From UBA9676 sp036522155 (GTDB lineage Bacteria > Actinomycetota > Actinomycetes > Streptosporangiales > Streptosporangiaceae): DNA of 18,287 nt. The notes beneath the pieces were generated by a model that did not search any database, was not told the DNA's origin, and saw only the letters and a list, made by a program, of their open reading frames with translations. The stretch spans positions 1-18,287 of the forward strand of contig DATDGI010000444.1 in NCBI GenBank assembly GCA_036522155.1, given 5' to 3'. Shown here piece by piece: positions 1 to 7,701 of the stretch (within the stretch, counting starts at the first letter, position 1; each line of letters starts with the position of its first letter). The position numbers were made by a program, and so were the translations under genes.

Positions 1-1
1 C

Positions 2-1921
2 AAGAATCTCGAGGCGCGGCTGGCCGGGGGCGGCCTGGTCGGGAACAACCTGGGGGCGCAACTGGACGCAGCCCGCGGCGACGCGCTGTACGCGGAGCTG
101 CTGTTCCTGTTCCTCGGGCTGCCGGGCGCCGTCCTCGCCGCACTGATCACCGGCGTCATCGGCGCGGCCGGCGGCGAACGTCGGCGCCGGGAGCAGGCGC
201 TGCTGCGGATCCGGGGCGCCTCACCTTCGGCCATCCTCGGGCTGGCCGGCGCCGAAGCGCTGCTGGTCGGCGTGCTCGGCTCGGCCATCGGCCTGGCCGG
301 TGCGGTGCTCGCCAGCCGGCTGGCGTTCGGTGCTGCCCGGTTCGGCTCCACGCTGGGGCAGGCGGTGGGCTGGGCGGCGATCGCCGCTCTTGCCGGCCTG
401 ATCCTCGCCGTCCTCACCATCGGCGTGCCCGCATGGCGGGACGCGCGCACCCTGTCGGTGCGCGGCGCGCGCGGCGTGGTCGGGCGGGCCCGGCGGCCAC
501 TGTGGGCCCGGCTCTACCTGGACGTGGTGCTGCTGGTCGTGGCGGCGGTGGTCTTCTGGCGCGCCGCGCGCACTGGCTACCAGATCCTGCTGGCTCCCGA
601 AGGCGTCACCTCGATCTCGGTGAGCTACGAGACGTTCCTGGCGCCGCTGGCGCTGTGGGTCGGGGCGGCGCTGCTGTCGTGGCGGATCTCCACCGCAGTG
701 CTCAGCCGCGGCCGGCCGGCCCTGGCGCGGGCATCCCGGCCGCTGGCGGGCGGCCTGTCGGGGGTGGTGGCCGCCTCGATGTCCCGGCAGCGGCGCCTGC
801 TTTCGCGCGGTCTCATGATCATCGGGCTGACCGCCTCGTTTGCGGTCTCGACGGCGATCTTCAACACGACCTATGCCAGGCAGTCGGTGGTCGACGCGCA
901 GCTCACCAACGGGGCAGACGTCACGGCCTCGACCACCGCCGCGACGGGCCTGCCGCCCGGGGTGTTCGCGGCTACCCGGCGGCTGAACGGCGTCGCAGCG
1001 GTGCAGCCGATGATGCACAGGTTCGCCTACGTCGGCAACGACCTGCAGGACCTGTTCGGTGTCAATCCACGGACCATCAGCACCGCCACGCCGATATCGG
1101 ATGCGTTCTTCCCGGGCGGCAGCGCTTCCGCTGCGCTCGCCGCCCTGGCGGCACGTCCCGATGCGGTGCTGGTCTCCGAGGAGACCGTGCTCACCTACCA
1201 GCTCCGGATGGGTGACCTGCTCAGGCTGCGGCTGCAGTCCGCCCGCGACCACGCCTACCACCTTGTCCCGTTCCACTTCGCGGGGGTGGTCCGGGAGTTC
1301 CCCACCGCGCCGAAGGATTCGTTCTTCATCGCGAACGCCTCCTACGTCGCGCGGGTCACCGGATCACCGGCCTACCAGGACATGCTCGTCCGGACGAACG
1401 GCTCACCCCCCCCGGTGGCCCGGGAGGTCCGGCACGTTCTCGGCCCGGCGTCCGGCGCGGTAGTTCAGGATCTCAGCAGCCAGCTGAAGATCACCCTGTC
1501 CGGCCTGACCGCGCTCGACCTGTCCGGCCTGACCAGGCTGGAGCTGGCATTCGCGTTCATCCTGGCCGCCGCGGCATCCGGCCTGGTGCTGGCGCTGGGG
1601 CTGGTGGAGCGGCGCCGCACCTTCGCGATCGCCGCCGCGCTGGGCGCGCGCTCCCGCCAGCTCGCCTCGTTCGTGTGGAGCGAAGCGATCTACGTGACCC
1701 TGGGTGGCGTCGTGCTGGGGGTGCTGTCAGGCTGGGTCCTGTCGTTCATCATCATCAAGATCCTGACCGGGGTGTTCGACCCGCCGCCGCCGTACCTGTT
1801 CGTCCCGTGGGCTTACCTGGCCGCTCTGGGGGGCGTCACCTGCGGGGCCATCGCGGCCGCTGGAACCGGCGTCATCCGCGCCATGCGCCGCCCGGCGGCC
1901 GACATCATCCGCGACCTCTGA
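2..1921 (+). CDS. FtsX-family ABC transporter permease, 5'-truncated by window edge
   Basis: This is the last 639 codons of a long FtsX/MacB-type permease; the frame is open from base 2, so the start lies outside the window. Visible residues about 38-60 and 81-105 form hydrophobic helices around a basic loop (GERRRREQALLRIRGAS), the usual cytoplasmic coupling region of an FtsX domain. More helices follow near residues 115-140, 165-190 and 210-230 and around 275-290. A long extracytoplasmic domain comes next, then a second FtsX domain at the C-terminus with helices near 515-540, 565-590 and 600-625 and a loop reading ERRRTFAIAAALGARSRQ. Such proteins pair with an ABC ATPase in macrolide, lipoprotein or peptide export or in signalling; the ATPase would lie upstream. 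The substrate cannot be told from sequence. It ends 33 bp before the next likely start, so the two genes may be co-transcribed. Confidence 0.88.
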   Translation, partial: KNLEARLAGGGLVGNNLGAQLDAARGDALYAELLFLFLGLPGAVLAALITGVIGAAGGERRRREQALLRIRGASPSAILGLAGAEALLVGVLGSAIGLAGAVLASRLAFGAARFGSTLGQAVGWAAIAALAGLILAVLTIGVPAWRDARTLSVRGARGVVGRARRPLWARLYLDVVLLVVAAVVFWRAARTGYQILLAPEGVTSISVSYETFLAPLALWVGAALLSWRISTAVLSRGRPALARASRPLAGGLSGVVAASMSRQRRLLSRGLMIIGLTASFAVSTAIFNTTYARQSVVDAQLTNGADVTASTTAATGLPPGVFAATRRLNGVAAVQPMMHRFAYVGNDLQDLFGVNPRTISTATPISDAFFPGGSASAALAALAARPDAVLVSEETVLTYQLRMGDLLRLRLQSARDHAYHLVPFHFAGVVREFPTAPKDSFFIANASYVARVTGSPAYQDMLVRTNGSPPPVAREVRHVLGPASGAVVQDLSSQLKITLSGLTALDLSGLTRLELAFAFILAAAASGLVLALGLVERRRTFAIAAALGARSRQLASFVWSEAIYVTLGGVVLGVLSGWVLSFIIIKILTGVFDPPPPYLFVPWAYLAALGGVTCGAIAAAGTGVIRAMRRPAADIIRDL

Positions 1922-1954
1922 ATCCGCTTGCCACATGGCCTGTTTGGGGGCTCG

Positions 1955-3223
1955 ATGTCCGCCGGCTTGGGTAGATCGCACGTCATGGGCACCTCGCTCG
2001 CCGGGCCGGGCGGCCCCGCCCCGGGCCAGCGCGGCCGCGGGGCAGCCGCGGCGCTCGCTCTCGCCGCGGCCGCGGGCATGATTTGCGGCTGTACCGCCCG
2101 GGCGGCCCATGTGGCCACGCCAGCGGCATCGGCCAGCACCGCGCGCGGTTCAACCCCTGCCGAGGCCAGCCCGCGGCCGCCAAAGCCGTCGCCGGTGAAC
2201 GTGTACGCCCACATCGGGGCAGGCATGATGAACCCGCGGTGGGCCAGCGACCCCTACCGCGTCTATGTGCCGGACAGCTTGAGCAACACGGTGACCGAAA
2301 TCAACCCGCGTACCTATACGGTCATCCGGACCTTCGCGGTCGGCGGGCAGCCCAACCACATCACGCCGTCCTGGGACGGCTCGGTGCTATGGGTGAACAA
2401 CACCGACGGCTACAGCCTCACCCCGATCAGCCCCAAGACCGGCGAGCCGGGGCGGCCGGTGCCGGTCGCCGACCCGTACAACCTGTACTTCACGCCGGAC
2501 GGCACGACCGCGCTGGTGATGGCCGAGGCACTGGCCCGGATCGATTTCCGCGACCCGCGCACCATGCGGCTGCGCTACTCGATGCCGGTGCCGTGTGCTG
2601 GCGTGAATCACCTGGACTTCACCGCCGACGGGCGCCACGCCGTGGCGAGCTGTGAGTTCAGCGCGAAGCTGCTGTGGATCTATATCCGGGGCCGCAAGGT
2701 GGCAAAGACCCTGACCCTTGGGAAAGCCATGGGTGCCCCGATGACTGCGCCCGGGCCCGGGTACAGCATGCCGCAAGACGTGCGGCTGTCCGCTGACGGC
2801 AACATCTTCTATGTCGCCGATATGGCCGCCAACGGGATCTGGCTCATCGACGCCCAGCGTTTCAAAGTGATCCGTTTCATCCATACCGGCGCCGGCACCC
2901 ACGGCTTCCTGGTCAGCCGGGACGGAAAATACCTCTATATCTCCAACCGGGGAGAGGGATCGATCTCCGTGCTCGACTTCGCCACCGGCAAGCTCGTGCA
3001 CAAGTGGTGGATCCCGGGTGGTGGCTCGCCGGATATGGGCGGCATCTCCCCCAACGGCAAGGTGATGTGGTGGAGCGGCCGCTACAACGGGGTGGTGTAC
3101 GCGATGTCCACCCGCAACGGGCGCCTGCTCGCCACGATCCCCGTCGGGGCCGGGCCGCATGGCGTATGCGTGTTCCCCCAGCCCGGCCGGTACTCACTCG
3201 GGCACACCGGCAACTTCCGGTGA
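1955..3223 (+). CDS. YVTN-family beta-propeller protein, probable secreted lipoprotein
   Basis: The mature part is a repeat protein of the YVTN/Lactonase-like propeller class. Blades recur about every 45 residues with the pattern 'V-Y-V-[PAS]-[DN]...V-x-[VE]-I-[ND]...G-x-x-P-x-[GH]', for example RVYVPDSLSNTVTEINP, NIFYVADMAANGIWLID and YLYISNRGEGSISVLD. It ends with a repeat reading PVGAGPHGVCVFPQPGRYS. The N-terminus has basic residues, an Ala/Leu-rich core and ICGC, a lipobox-like sequence with Cys in the +1 position, followed by a Thr/Ala/Pro-rich linker. This suggests export and lipidation, although Cys at -2 is atypical. I chose ATG 1955 because GGGGG lies 5 nt upstream. TTG 1928 and ATG 1985 are alternatives; 1985 gives a more usual signal-peptide length. 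Family members are generally of unknown or varied function, so no substrate is claimed. Confidence 0.85.
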   Translation: MSAGLGRSHVMGTSLAGPGGPAPGQRGRGAAAALALAAAAGMICGCTARAAHVATPAASASTARGSTPAEASPRPPKPSPVNVYAHIGAGMMNPRWASDPYRVYVPDSLSNTVTEINPRTYTVIRTFAVGGQPNHITPSWDGSVLWVNNTDGYSLTPISPKTGEPGRPVPVADPYNLYFTPDGTTALVMAEALARIDFRDPRTMRLRYSMPVPCAGVNHLDFTADGRHAVASCEFSAKLLWIYIRGRKVAKTLTLGKAMGAPMTAPGPGYSMPQDVRLSADGNIFYVADMAANGIWLIDAQRFKVIRFIHTGAGTHGFLVSRDGKYLYISNRGEGSISVLDFATGKLVHKWWIPGGGSPDMGGISPNGKVMWWSGRYNGVVYAMSTRNGRLLATIPVGAGPHGVCVFPQPGRYSLGHTGNFR

Positions 3224-3640
3224 ACCGCCCGGGCGAACTGTCAGCCAGCGCGACGGAGCGCGTCCGCCCGCAAACCGAACCCTTCAACGGTCGCGGCAGC
3301 GTCGGCGATCAACGTCCGGTTGCTAGCGCGACCGGTGCGGAGCATGACCGCGGTCACCAGGATCGTGTTCGCGCAGGCCACGGACGGTGGCGGCCATTGG
3401 TGAACGCTGGTCAGCATTGTTGGAAAGCGTGTGGCCCCGTCAACGCCGGACTTGCCATAGGAGGGAGAGCCGGGAGCCTGTTCAACCCATGAAGGGCGAC
3501 GCTCCGCCGCGGTGGCATTCCCTGCCGATCCTCCCCGTCGCATGCCGCGCACAGAGGTCCTGTCTCACCAACGGATGGCCAACAAGTGATCAATGGCATG
3601 ACCGCCGCACTTGGCGATCATGCCATCTACCTGGAACTTC
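3224..3640. other. Gene-free stretch beside the tRNA-Pro 3' end
   Basis: About 400 bp with no convincing gene. A hand count over 3361-3420 gives about 63% G+C, lower than the surrounding genes. Open frames exist on both strands (plus to about 3492; minus about 3552 to 3241), but they lack good ribosome sites and I recognise no family. The minus-strand frame has a moderately protein-like C-terminal half, so a decayed gene is possible. A perfect 10-bp palindrome CGCCCGGGCG lies at 3226-3235, just after the preceding stop. The region borders the 3' end of a tRNA gene, a common integration site, but I found no repeat of the tRNA 3' end in it. Confidence 0.45.
3593..3626 (-). terminator. Hairpin downstream of tRNA-Pro, likely terminator
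   Basis: On the minus strand this is a 14-bp stem (ATGGCATGATCGCC with GGCGGTCATGCCAT) around the 6-nt loop AAGTGC. It starts 14 nt after the encoded CCA of tRNA-Pro. The single non-Watson-Crick pair is a G-U wobble in the minus-strand RNA but a C-A mismatch in the plus-strand RNA. That argues the structure works on the tRNA transcript. The U-tract after it is weak, as is common in actinobacteria. Confidence 0.7.
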
Positions 3641-3717
3641 TGGTCGGGGTGGCCGGATTTGAACCGGCGGCCTCTTCGTCCCGAACGAAGCGCGCTGCCA
3701 AGCTGCGCTACACCCCG
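3641..3717 (-). tRNA. tRNA-Pro (anticodon CGG)
   Basis: Read on the minus strand, the 77-nt gene folds as a full cloverleaf. The acceptor stem is CGGGGTG/CACCCCG, the D stem is GCGC/GCGC, and the anticodon stem CTTCG/CGAAG carries loop TTCGGGA (anticodon CGG at 3681-3683). The T arm is GCCGG TTCAAAT CCGGC. The discriminator is A, and the CCA end is encoded in the DNA. CGG reads the CCG proline codon, which is heavily used in GC-rich genomes. It lies 50 bp downstream of a co-oriented metallophosphoesterase gene, separated by a GC-rich hairpin, and is followed by its own hairpin. Confidence 0.97.
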
Positions 3718-3738
3718 CCGCCCCGCCTGAGCGGCGCC

Positions 3739-3758
3739 GGCCCCGGGAGCCCGGGGCC
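3739..3758 (-). terminator. GC-rich hairpin after the metallophosphoesterase gene
   Basis: The inverted repeat GGCCCCGGG/CCCGGGGCC has 9-bp arms separated by 2 nt, so the innermost pairs will open to form the loop. It begins 9 nt past the minus-strand stop codon at 3768. There is no U-tract, which is usual for actinobacterial terminators. It would separate this gene from the tRNA downstream. Confidence 0.55.
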
Positions 3759-3767
3759 TTGCGAAGT

Positions 3768-4679
3768 CTAGCCGATCCGCGGAACCAGCGTGAGCAGGCT
3801 TGCTTCCGGCCGGCAGGCGAACCGGAACGGCGCCCACGGTGAGGTGCCGAGCCCGGCCGACACGTGCAGCCAGGGCCGGTCCGGCGCGCCCTCGGCCGGG
3901 TGCCGGTGCAGCCCGAGCGCCCGTTCCTGGTCGATGCCGCAGTTGGTGACCAGAGTGCCGTAGACCGGCAGGCAGACCTGGCCCCCGTGGGTGTGCCCGG
4001 CCAGCAGCAGGTCGTAGCCGTCGGCGGCGAACGCGTCCATGATCTCCGGCTCGGGCGAGTGCATGACCCCGAGCCGCAGGTCGGCGGCCGGGTCGGCGGG
4101 CCCGGCGATCGCGTCGTAGCGGTCACGCCGGATGTGCGAGTCGTGCACCCCGCCCACCTCGACGTCCAGGTCGCCCACCTTGACCCGGCCGCGCCGGTTG
4201 TTCGCGTCCAGCCACCCGGCTGCCACCATGCCCGCGCCCAGGTCGGACCAGGGCAGGTCCGGGATGTACCGGCTAGCCATGTTCGTGGGCTCGCGCAGGT
4301 AGCGGAGCGGGTTACGGGGGACCGGCGAGTACAGGTCGTTCGATCCGTAGACGAAGACCCCAGGCCGCTCCAGCAGCGGCCCCAGCGCGGCCAGGAACGG
4401 CTCGACGGCCTGCGGGTGCGCGATCGAGTCGCCGGTGTTGACCACCAGATCCGGGCCGAGGCTGTCCAGCGACCTGACCCAGGACATCAGCCGGTGCCGG
4501 CCCGGCGTCAGGTGCATGTCGGACAGGTGGAGCACCTTGACCGGGGCGGCCCCGGCCGGGAGAACGGGCACGTCGTAGCGGCGCAACGCGAACCAGTTCC
4601 GCTCGACGACGGAGGCGTACGCGAAGACGCCGACGCCGGCGGCGGCCGTGACGGCGAGGGCGCGCAGGGGTGCTCGCAT
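3768..4679 (-). CDS. Membrane-anchored metallophosphoesterase (YaeI-like)
   Basis: A 303-residue calcineurin-like phosphoesterase. An N-terminal hydrophobic segment (residues about 5-24) could be a signal anchor. Metal-binding motifs follow in the family order: LSDMH (D54, H56), NTGDS (D84), GSND (N114, D115) where many relatives have GNHD, MHSPE (H207) and GHTHGGQ (H229, H231). The usual His of GNHD is therefore Ser; as I recall, actinobacterial relatives share this. The substrate is unknown. Upstream of ATG 4679 there is no Shine-Dalgarno-like purine tract, so translation may start without a leader. It is divergent from yqeY, with 84 bp between the starts. From memory, M. tuberculosis Rv3683 is the equivalent gene, next to ponA2. 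Confidence 0.9.
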   Translation of the reverse strand: MRAPLRALAVTAAAGVGVFAYASVVERNWFALRRYDVPVLPAGAAPVKVLHLSDMHLTPGRHRLMSWVRSLDSLGPDLVVNTGDSIAHPQAVEPFLAALGPLLERPGVFVYGSNDLYSPVPRNPLRYLREPTNMASRYIPDLPWSDLGAGMVAAGWLDANNRRGRVKVGDLDVEVGGVHDSHIRRDRYDAIAGPADPAADLRLGVMHSPEPEIMDAFAADGYDLLLAGHTHGGQVCLPVYGTLVTNCGIDQERALGLHRHPAEGAPDRPWLHVSAGLGTSPWAPFRFACRPEASLLTLVPRIG

Positions 4680-4763
4680 CTACATATGGTGCCATGCCCG
4701 GCACACCGCCTGTCCCGGCCCGGTCACCAGCAGCCGGCCACCGGCCCGGGCAGGATAGGGCCC

Positions 4764-5219
4764 ATGGCTGCATTGAAGGACCGGCTCCGCGGCGATCTGA
4801 CCGCGGCGATGAAGGCCCGGGACGAGGTCCGCACCCGCACCCTGCGGATGGCGCTCACGTCGGTGGCGCAAGCGGAGGTCGCCGGGCCCGCCGCCCGCGA
4901 GCTCAGCGACACCGAAGTGATCGCAGTTCTCACCCGGGAGGCCAAACGGCGGCGCGAGGCGGCCGAAGCGTTCGCCACCGCGGGCCGGGATGAGCAGGCG
5001 GCCGCGGAACGGGCCGAGGGTGCTGTCCTCGATGCCTACCTGCCCGCCCAGCTGACCGATGCCGAGATCGCCGAGCTGGTGGCCGAGGTCATCGGCGAGA
5101 CCGGCGCGACCGGCATGGGCGCGATGGGCCAGGTCATGAAGGCACTGACAGCGCGGGTGGCGGGCCGCGCCGATGGGGCCCGGGTTGCCGCCGAAGTCCG
5201 CCGCGCGCTGGCGGGCTGA
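4764..5219 (+). CDS. GatB/YqeY domain-containing protein
   Basis: 151 residues, the usual length for stand-alone YqeY proteins. The N-terminal helical part reads LKDRLRGDLTAAMKARDEVRTRTLRM, in segments typical of the family. Next come an Arg/Glu-rich helix with KRRREAAEAF and a motif AYLPAQLTDAEI. The C-terminal helical bundle contains TGATGMGAMGQVMKAL and ends VAAEVRRAL. YqeY resembles the C-terminal tRNA-binding domain of the GatB amidotransferase subunit, but its function is not established. ATG 4764 has AGGAT about 7 nt upstream. The gene converges on the penicillin-binding protein gene with only 9 bp between stop codons. I recall no yqeY at this position in M. tuberculosis. Confidence 0.92.
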   Translation: MAALKDRLRGDLTAAMKARDEVRTRTLRMALTSVAQAEVAGPAARELSDTEVIAVLTREAKRRREAAEAFATAGRDEQAAAERAEGAVLDAYLPAQLTDAEIAELVAEVIGETGATGMGAMGQVMKALTARVAGRADGARVAAEVRRALAG

Positions 5220-5228
5220 CCTGACGGG

Positions 5229-7433
5229 CTAGTGGTGCGGCGGCGGTGAGCCGCCGCTGTGCGGCGGCTTCTTGGGCGGGTTGGGCGAGACGATCCCGTT
5301 GCCCAGCGCGAACAGCGGGCTGGCCGGGTCCGGCGGCACGAAGCTGAGCGGCGGGTTCGCGAGATGAGCGTGCTCGAACGTCATCTGCCAGGTCTCGCCG
5401 GGGGCCATCGAGCCGTACATGCTGCCCGGGCAGTACAGGCCCACGCCGGGTGCGCGGTAGCAGGACCCGGTGCCCGCCATCGGGTAGGTGTACGGGTCGG
5501 TCGGGTTGCCCACCCAGACCGCGCCCAGCAGGTCGGGGGTGTAGCCGACGAAGAACGCCGACACGTACGAGTCGGCGGTGCCGGTCTTGGACGCCGCCGG
5601 GCGGCCGATGGCGTCGTTGGTCGCGGTCCCCAGCCCGTTCAGGTCGCCCTGCAGGATGTAGTTGGCGGCGTCGGCTATCGCTGTGGGCAGCACCCGGTGG
5701 CAGCCGGCCGACTCCACCGGCAGGCTGGTCCCGCTCATGGTGTTGATCGCCGTGATCGCGATCGGGTGGCAGTAGATGCCCCCGGCTGGCAGCACCGCGT
5801 CGGCGGCCGCGACATCCAGTGGCGCGACGTTGTCCGCGCCGAGCGTGAACGACGGGTCGTTGTCGGCGCTGTAGTAGTGGTGCTCCTTCCGGTCGGGCTT
5901 CAGCAGCGACTTGCCGTCCGGCCAGGTCAGGCCCATCTGTGCGGCCGTCTTCACCACATTGCACAGCCCGACCTTTTGCTCCAGGTAGGCGAACCACACG
6001 TTGATCGAGGCCGTCGTCCCGGTGTAGAGGGTGTAGTGGCCGCCGCGCTCGCTCTCGTCGTTGTGCACGCTCCACGGCGGCGTGGGCTGGCCCTTGCAGT
6101 TCGTGTAGCCGCTGACCGTGGCCGAGAAGCCGACCGTCTTGCTGTAGCCGAACGGGACGCCCTGCTCCAGCGCGGTGACCATGGTGTAGACCTTGCCGGT
6201 GGAGCCGATCTGCACCCCCTCGCTGCCGTCGTACTGCGGCCCAGCCGCGTAGTCGATGACGTTCTGGTTCGGCCCGAACCCGTATGGCCGGTCGATCGCG
6301 ATCGCCCGGATCTTGCCGGTGCCCGGCTGGATGAGCACCTCGGTGTCGGCGTTCTTGTTCGGGTTGAACGGCGACGGCGGCGGCGGCATCAGGGAGTTGA
6401 CCGCGTGCTTGGCGGCGAGCTGGTCGACCGGATCAAGGGTGGTGTAGATCTTCAGGCCGCCGATGCCGGTCAGCCGGGCATAGGCCTGCTTGTACGCGGC
6501 GTCCTGGCGCATCACGGCCAGCACGTAGTCGCAGAAGTAGGCCGCGTACTTCGCGGTGGAGCTGGTGCAGCCGGTCTGCGGTATCGACGGGTTCAGCCCG
6601 AGCGGCGTCTTGGCCGCCGCGTCGGCCTGCGCCACGGTGATGTCGTGCAGCTGGGCCATCCGCTGGAGCACCTGGCCCCGGCGGGCGATGGCCGCTTGCG
6701 GGTTGTCCAGCAGCGGGTTGTAGACCGCCGGGTTCTGCACGATCCCCGCCAGCAGCGCCGCCTGGGGCAGTGTCAGCTGGGACGCGTTGATGCTGAAGTA
6801 ACGCTCCGCGGCGACCTGGATGCCGTACGCCTCGTTGCCGAAGAAGGCCACGTTCAGGTAGCCGGCCAGGATCTGGTTCTTCGACATCGTGTGCTCGACC
6901 CGCGCCGCCATCCGCAGCTCGCGGATCTTCCGCCAGATGGTGTCCATGGTCGCGTTCGCGAACGCCGCCTGCGGATTCGGCGAGGACAGGATCTCCACGT
7001 TCTTGACGTACTGCTGCGACAGCGTCGAGCCACCCTGGACCTGCCGATGCTCCAGGTTGTAGACCAGCGCCCGGATCGTGCCGCGGAAGTCGATCGCGCC
7101 GTGCTGGTAGAAGCGGGAGTCCTCGATCGCCACGATCGCCTGCCGCATGATCGGGGAAATCTGGGTGTAGGCCACCGGCACCCGGTCGATGCCCCGGCTG
7201 TAGTAGTAGGCCAGCAGGTGCCCATGGCGGTCCAGGATCTCCGACCGGACCGGCAGCTGGCCCAGTTCCGGCGTAGCGAGGTCGTTGAAATTCGTCGCCG
7301 CCTTGCGGACCGTGATCCCGGAGAGCCCCACCGCGGGGATGAGGATGCCCGCGACCAGCCCTCCAGCCAGCACGGCCAGCACTGCTATCTGCGCAATCGC
7401 GCCCAGGATCCGGGCGAAACTGGGTTTCTGCAC
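5229..7433 (-). CDS. ponA2: Class A penicillin-binding protein (PonA2-like transglycosylase/transpeptidase)
   Basis: A bifunctional peptidoglycan synthase of about 734 residues, counted from GTG 7433. A short cytoplasmic tail and one membrane helix (about 9-32) lead into a GT51 glycosyltransferase domain with EDSRFYQHGAID (catalytic Glu about 104) and QGGSTLSQQYVKN. The transpeptidase domain has STGK (nucleophile S411, K414), SIN (476-478) and KTG (616-618). A Pro/Gly/His tail ends the protein; there is no PASTA domain, unlike mycobacterial PonA2. Eight cysteines fall in four close pairs in the extracytoplasmic part. I prefer GTG 7433 because it gives a normal short N-terminus and has TAGCCT (a TANNNT -10) at -13 to -8. 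ATG 7505 would add 24 residues. It is divergent from wblA, the same arrangement as ponA2/whiB4 in mycobacteria. Confidence 0.92.
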   Translation of the reverse strand: MQKPSFARILGAIAQIAVLAVLAGGLVAGILIPAVGLSGITVRKAATNFNDLATPELGQLPVRSEILDRHGHLLAYYYSRGIDRVPVAYTQISPIMRQAIVAIEDSRFYQHGAIDFRGTIRALVYNLEHRQVQGGSTLSQQYVKNVEILSSPNPQAAFANATMDTIWRKIRELRMAARVEHTMSKNQILAGYLNVAFFGNEAYGIQVAAERYFSINASQLTLPQAALLAGIVQNPAVYNPLLDNPQAAIARRGQVLQRMAQLHDITVAQADAAAKTPLGLNPSIPQTGCTSSTAKYAAYFCDYVLAVMRQDAAYKQAYARLTGIGGLKIYTTLDPVDQLAAKHAVNSLMPPPPSPFNPNKNADTEVLIQPGTGKIRAIAIDRPYGFGPNQNVIDYAAGPQYDGSEGVQIGSTGKVYTMVTALEQGVPFGYSKTVGFSATVSGYTNCKGQPTPPWSVHNDESERGGHYTLYTGTTASINVWFAYLEQKVGLCNVVKTAAQMGLTWPDGKSLLKPDRKEHHYYSADNDPSFTLGADNVAPLDVAAADAVLPAGGIYCHPIAITAINTMSGTSLPVESAGCHRVLPTAIADAANYILQGDLNGLGTATNDAIGRPAASKTGTADSYVSAFFVGYTPDLLGAVWVGNPTDPYTYPMAGTGSCYRAPGVGLYCPGSMYGSMAPGETWQMTFEHAHLANPPLSFVPPDPASPLFALGNGIVSPNPPKKPPHSGGSPPPHH
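5237..5273 (+). terminator. Three-arm GC hairpin at a convergent gene end
   Basis: Arms GCGGCGGC (5237-5244), GCCGCCGC (5250-5257) and GCGGCGGC (5261-5268) can pair as first-with-second or second-with-third. The second form has an 8-bp stem and a TGT loop followed by TTCTT, which could end yqeY transcription 30 bp past its stop. The sequence also encodes the last residues of the opposing gene, a Gly/Ser/Pro/His tail. Confidence 0.4.
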
Positions 7434-7440
7434 GGAGCCA

Positions 7441-7446
7441 AGGCTA
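7441..7446 (-). promoter_or_regulatory. Candidate -10 element for the penicillin-binding protein gene
   Basis: TAGCCT on the minus strand fits the actinobacterial TANNNT -10 pattern and lies 7 nt before GTG 7433. Transcription starting at or near that GTG would give a leaderless mRNA. No clear -35 is seen. Confidence 0.3.
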
Positions 7447-7505
7447 CGCCGGCCCACCGGCTGGCGTAGCGGATGAGGTGGGTGACTACGGTCCGCGCAC
7501 GGCAT

Positions 7506-7535
7506 GGCCCATGCGGGCTATCTATGAAATGGGCC
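7506..7535. promoter_or_regulatory. Inverted repeat in the divergent ponA2-wblA region
   Basis: Perfect 7-bp arms GGCCCAT (7506-7512) and ATGGGCC (7529-7535) are separated by 16 bp. The spacing could suit an operator for a dimeric regulator acting on either gene, or a leader hairpin. No known operator consensus is recognised. Confidence 0.25.
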
Positions 7536-7565
7536 CAACGGGGTCTAGCGCAGAGGGCCGGACTT

Positions 7566-7593
7566 CCGTAAGTTACTTTTTCGCAACTATGAC
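7566..7593. promoter_or_regulatory. AT-rich island upstream of wblA
   Basis: An unusually A/T-rich patch in a GC-rich intergenic region. It holds two overlapping TANNNT hexamers (TAAGTT, TACTTT) and the short palindrome AAGTTACTT, about 110-135 bp before the wblA start. It is a plausible promoter region for wblA, the opposing gene, or both. No strong -35 could be assigned. Confidence 0.35.
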
Positions 7594-7701
7594 GCCCGGC
7601 GGTGAACGAGTGTGCTGTCGATGCCGTTCGGGCCCGCGAGCAAAACGCCATCCGGCGTGACGACCCCCCGAGGGCGTGACGATCAGGAGGAGTTGGACCA
7701 C

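Noticed and set aside
221..1276. A minus-strand open frame opposite the FtsX permease
   Set aside because: The product is Arg/Gly/Gln-rich low complexity, and the plus strand encodes a recognisable membrane protein.
3241..3552. A minus-strand open frame of 103 codons as a transposase or integrase remnant
   Set aside because: Part of it looks protein-like, but I recognise no transposase or integrase motif and found no terminal inverted repeats.
5259..7469. A long plus-strand open frame of over 700 codons opposite the PBP gene
   Set aside because: It is antisense to a gene with complete catalytic motifs. Its product is Arg/Val/Gly/His-rich without family features, the usual artefact of GC-rich third positions.
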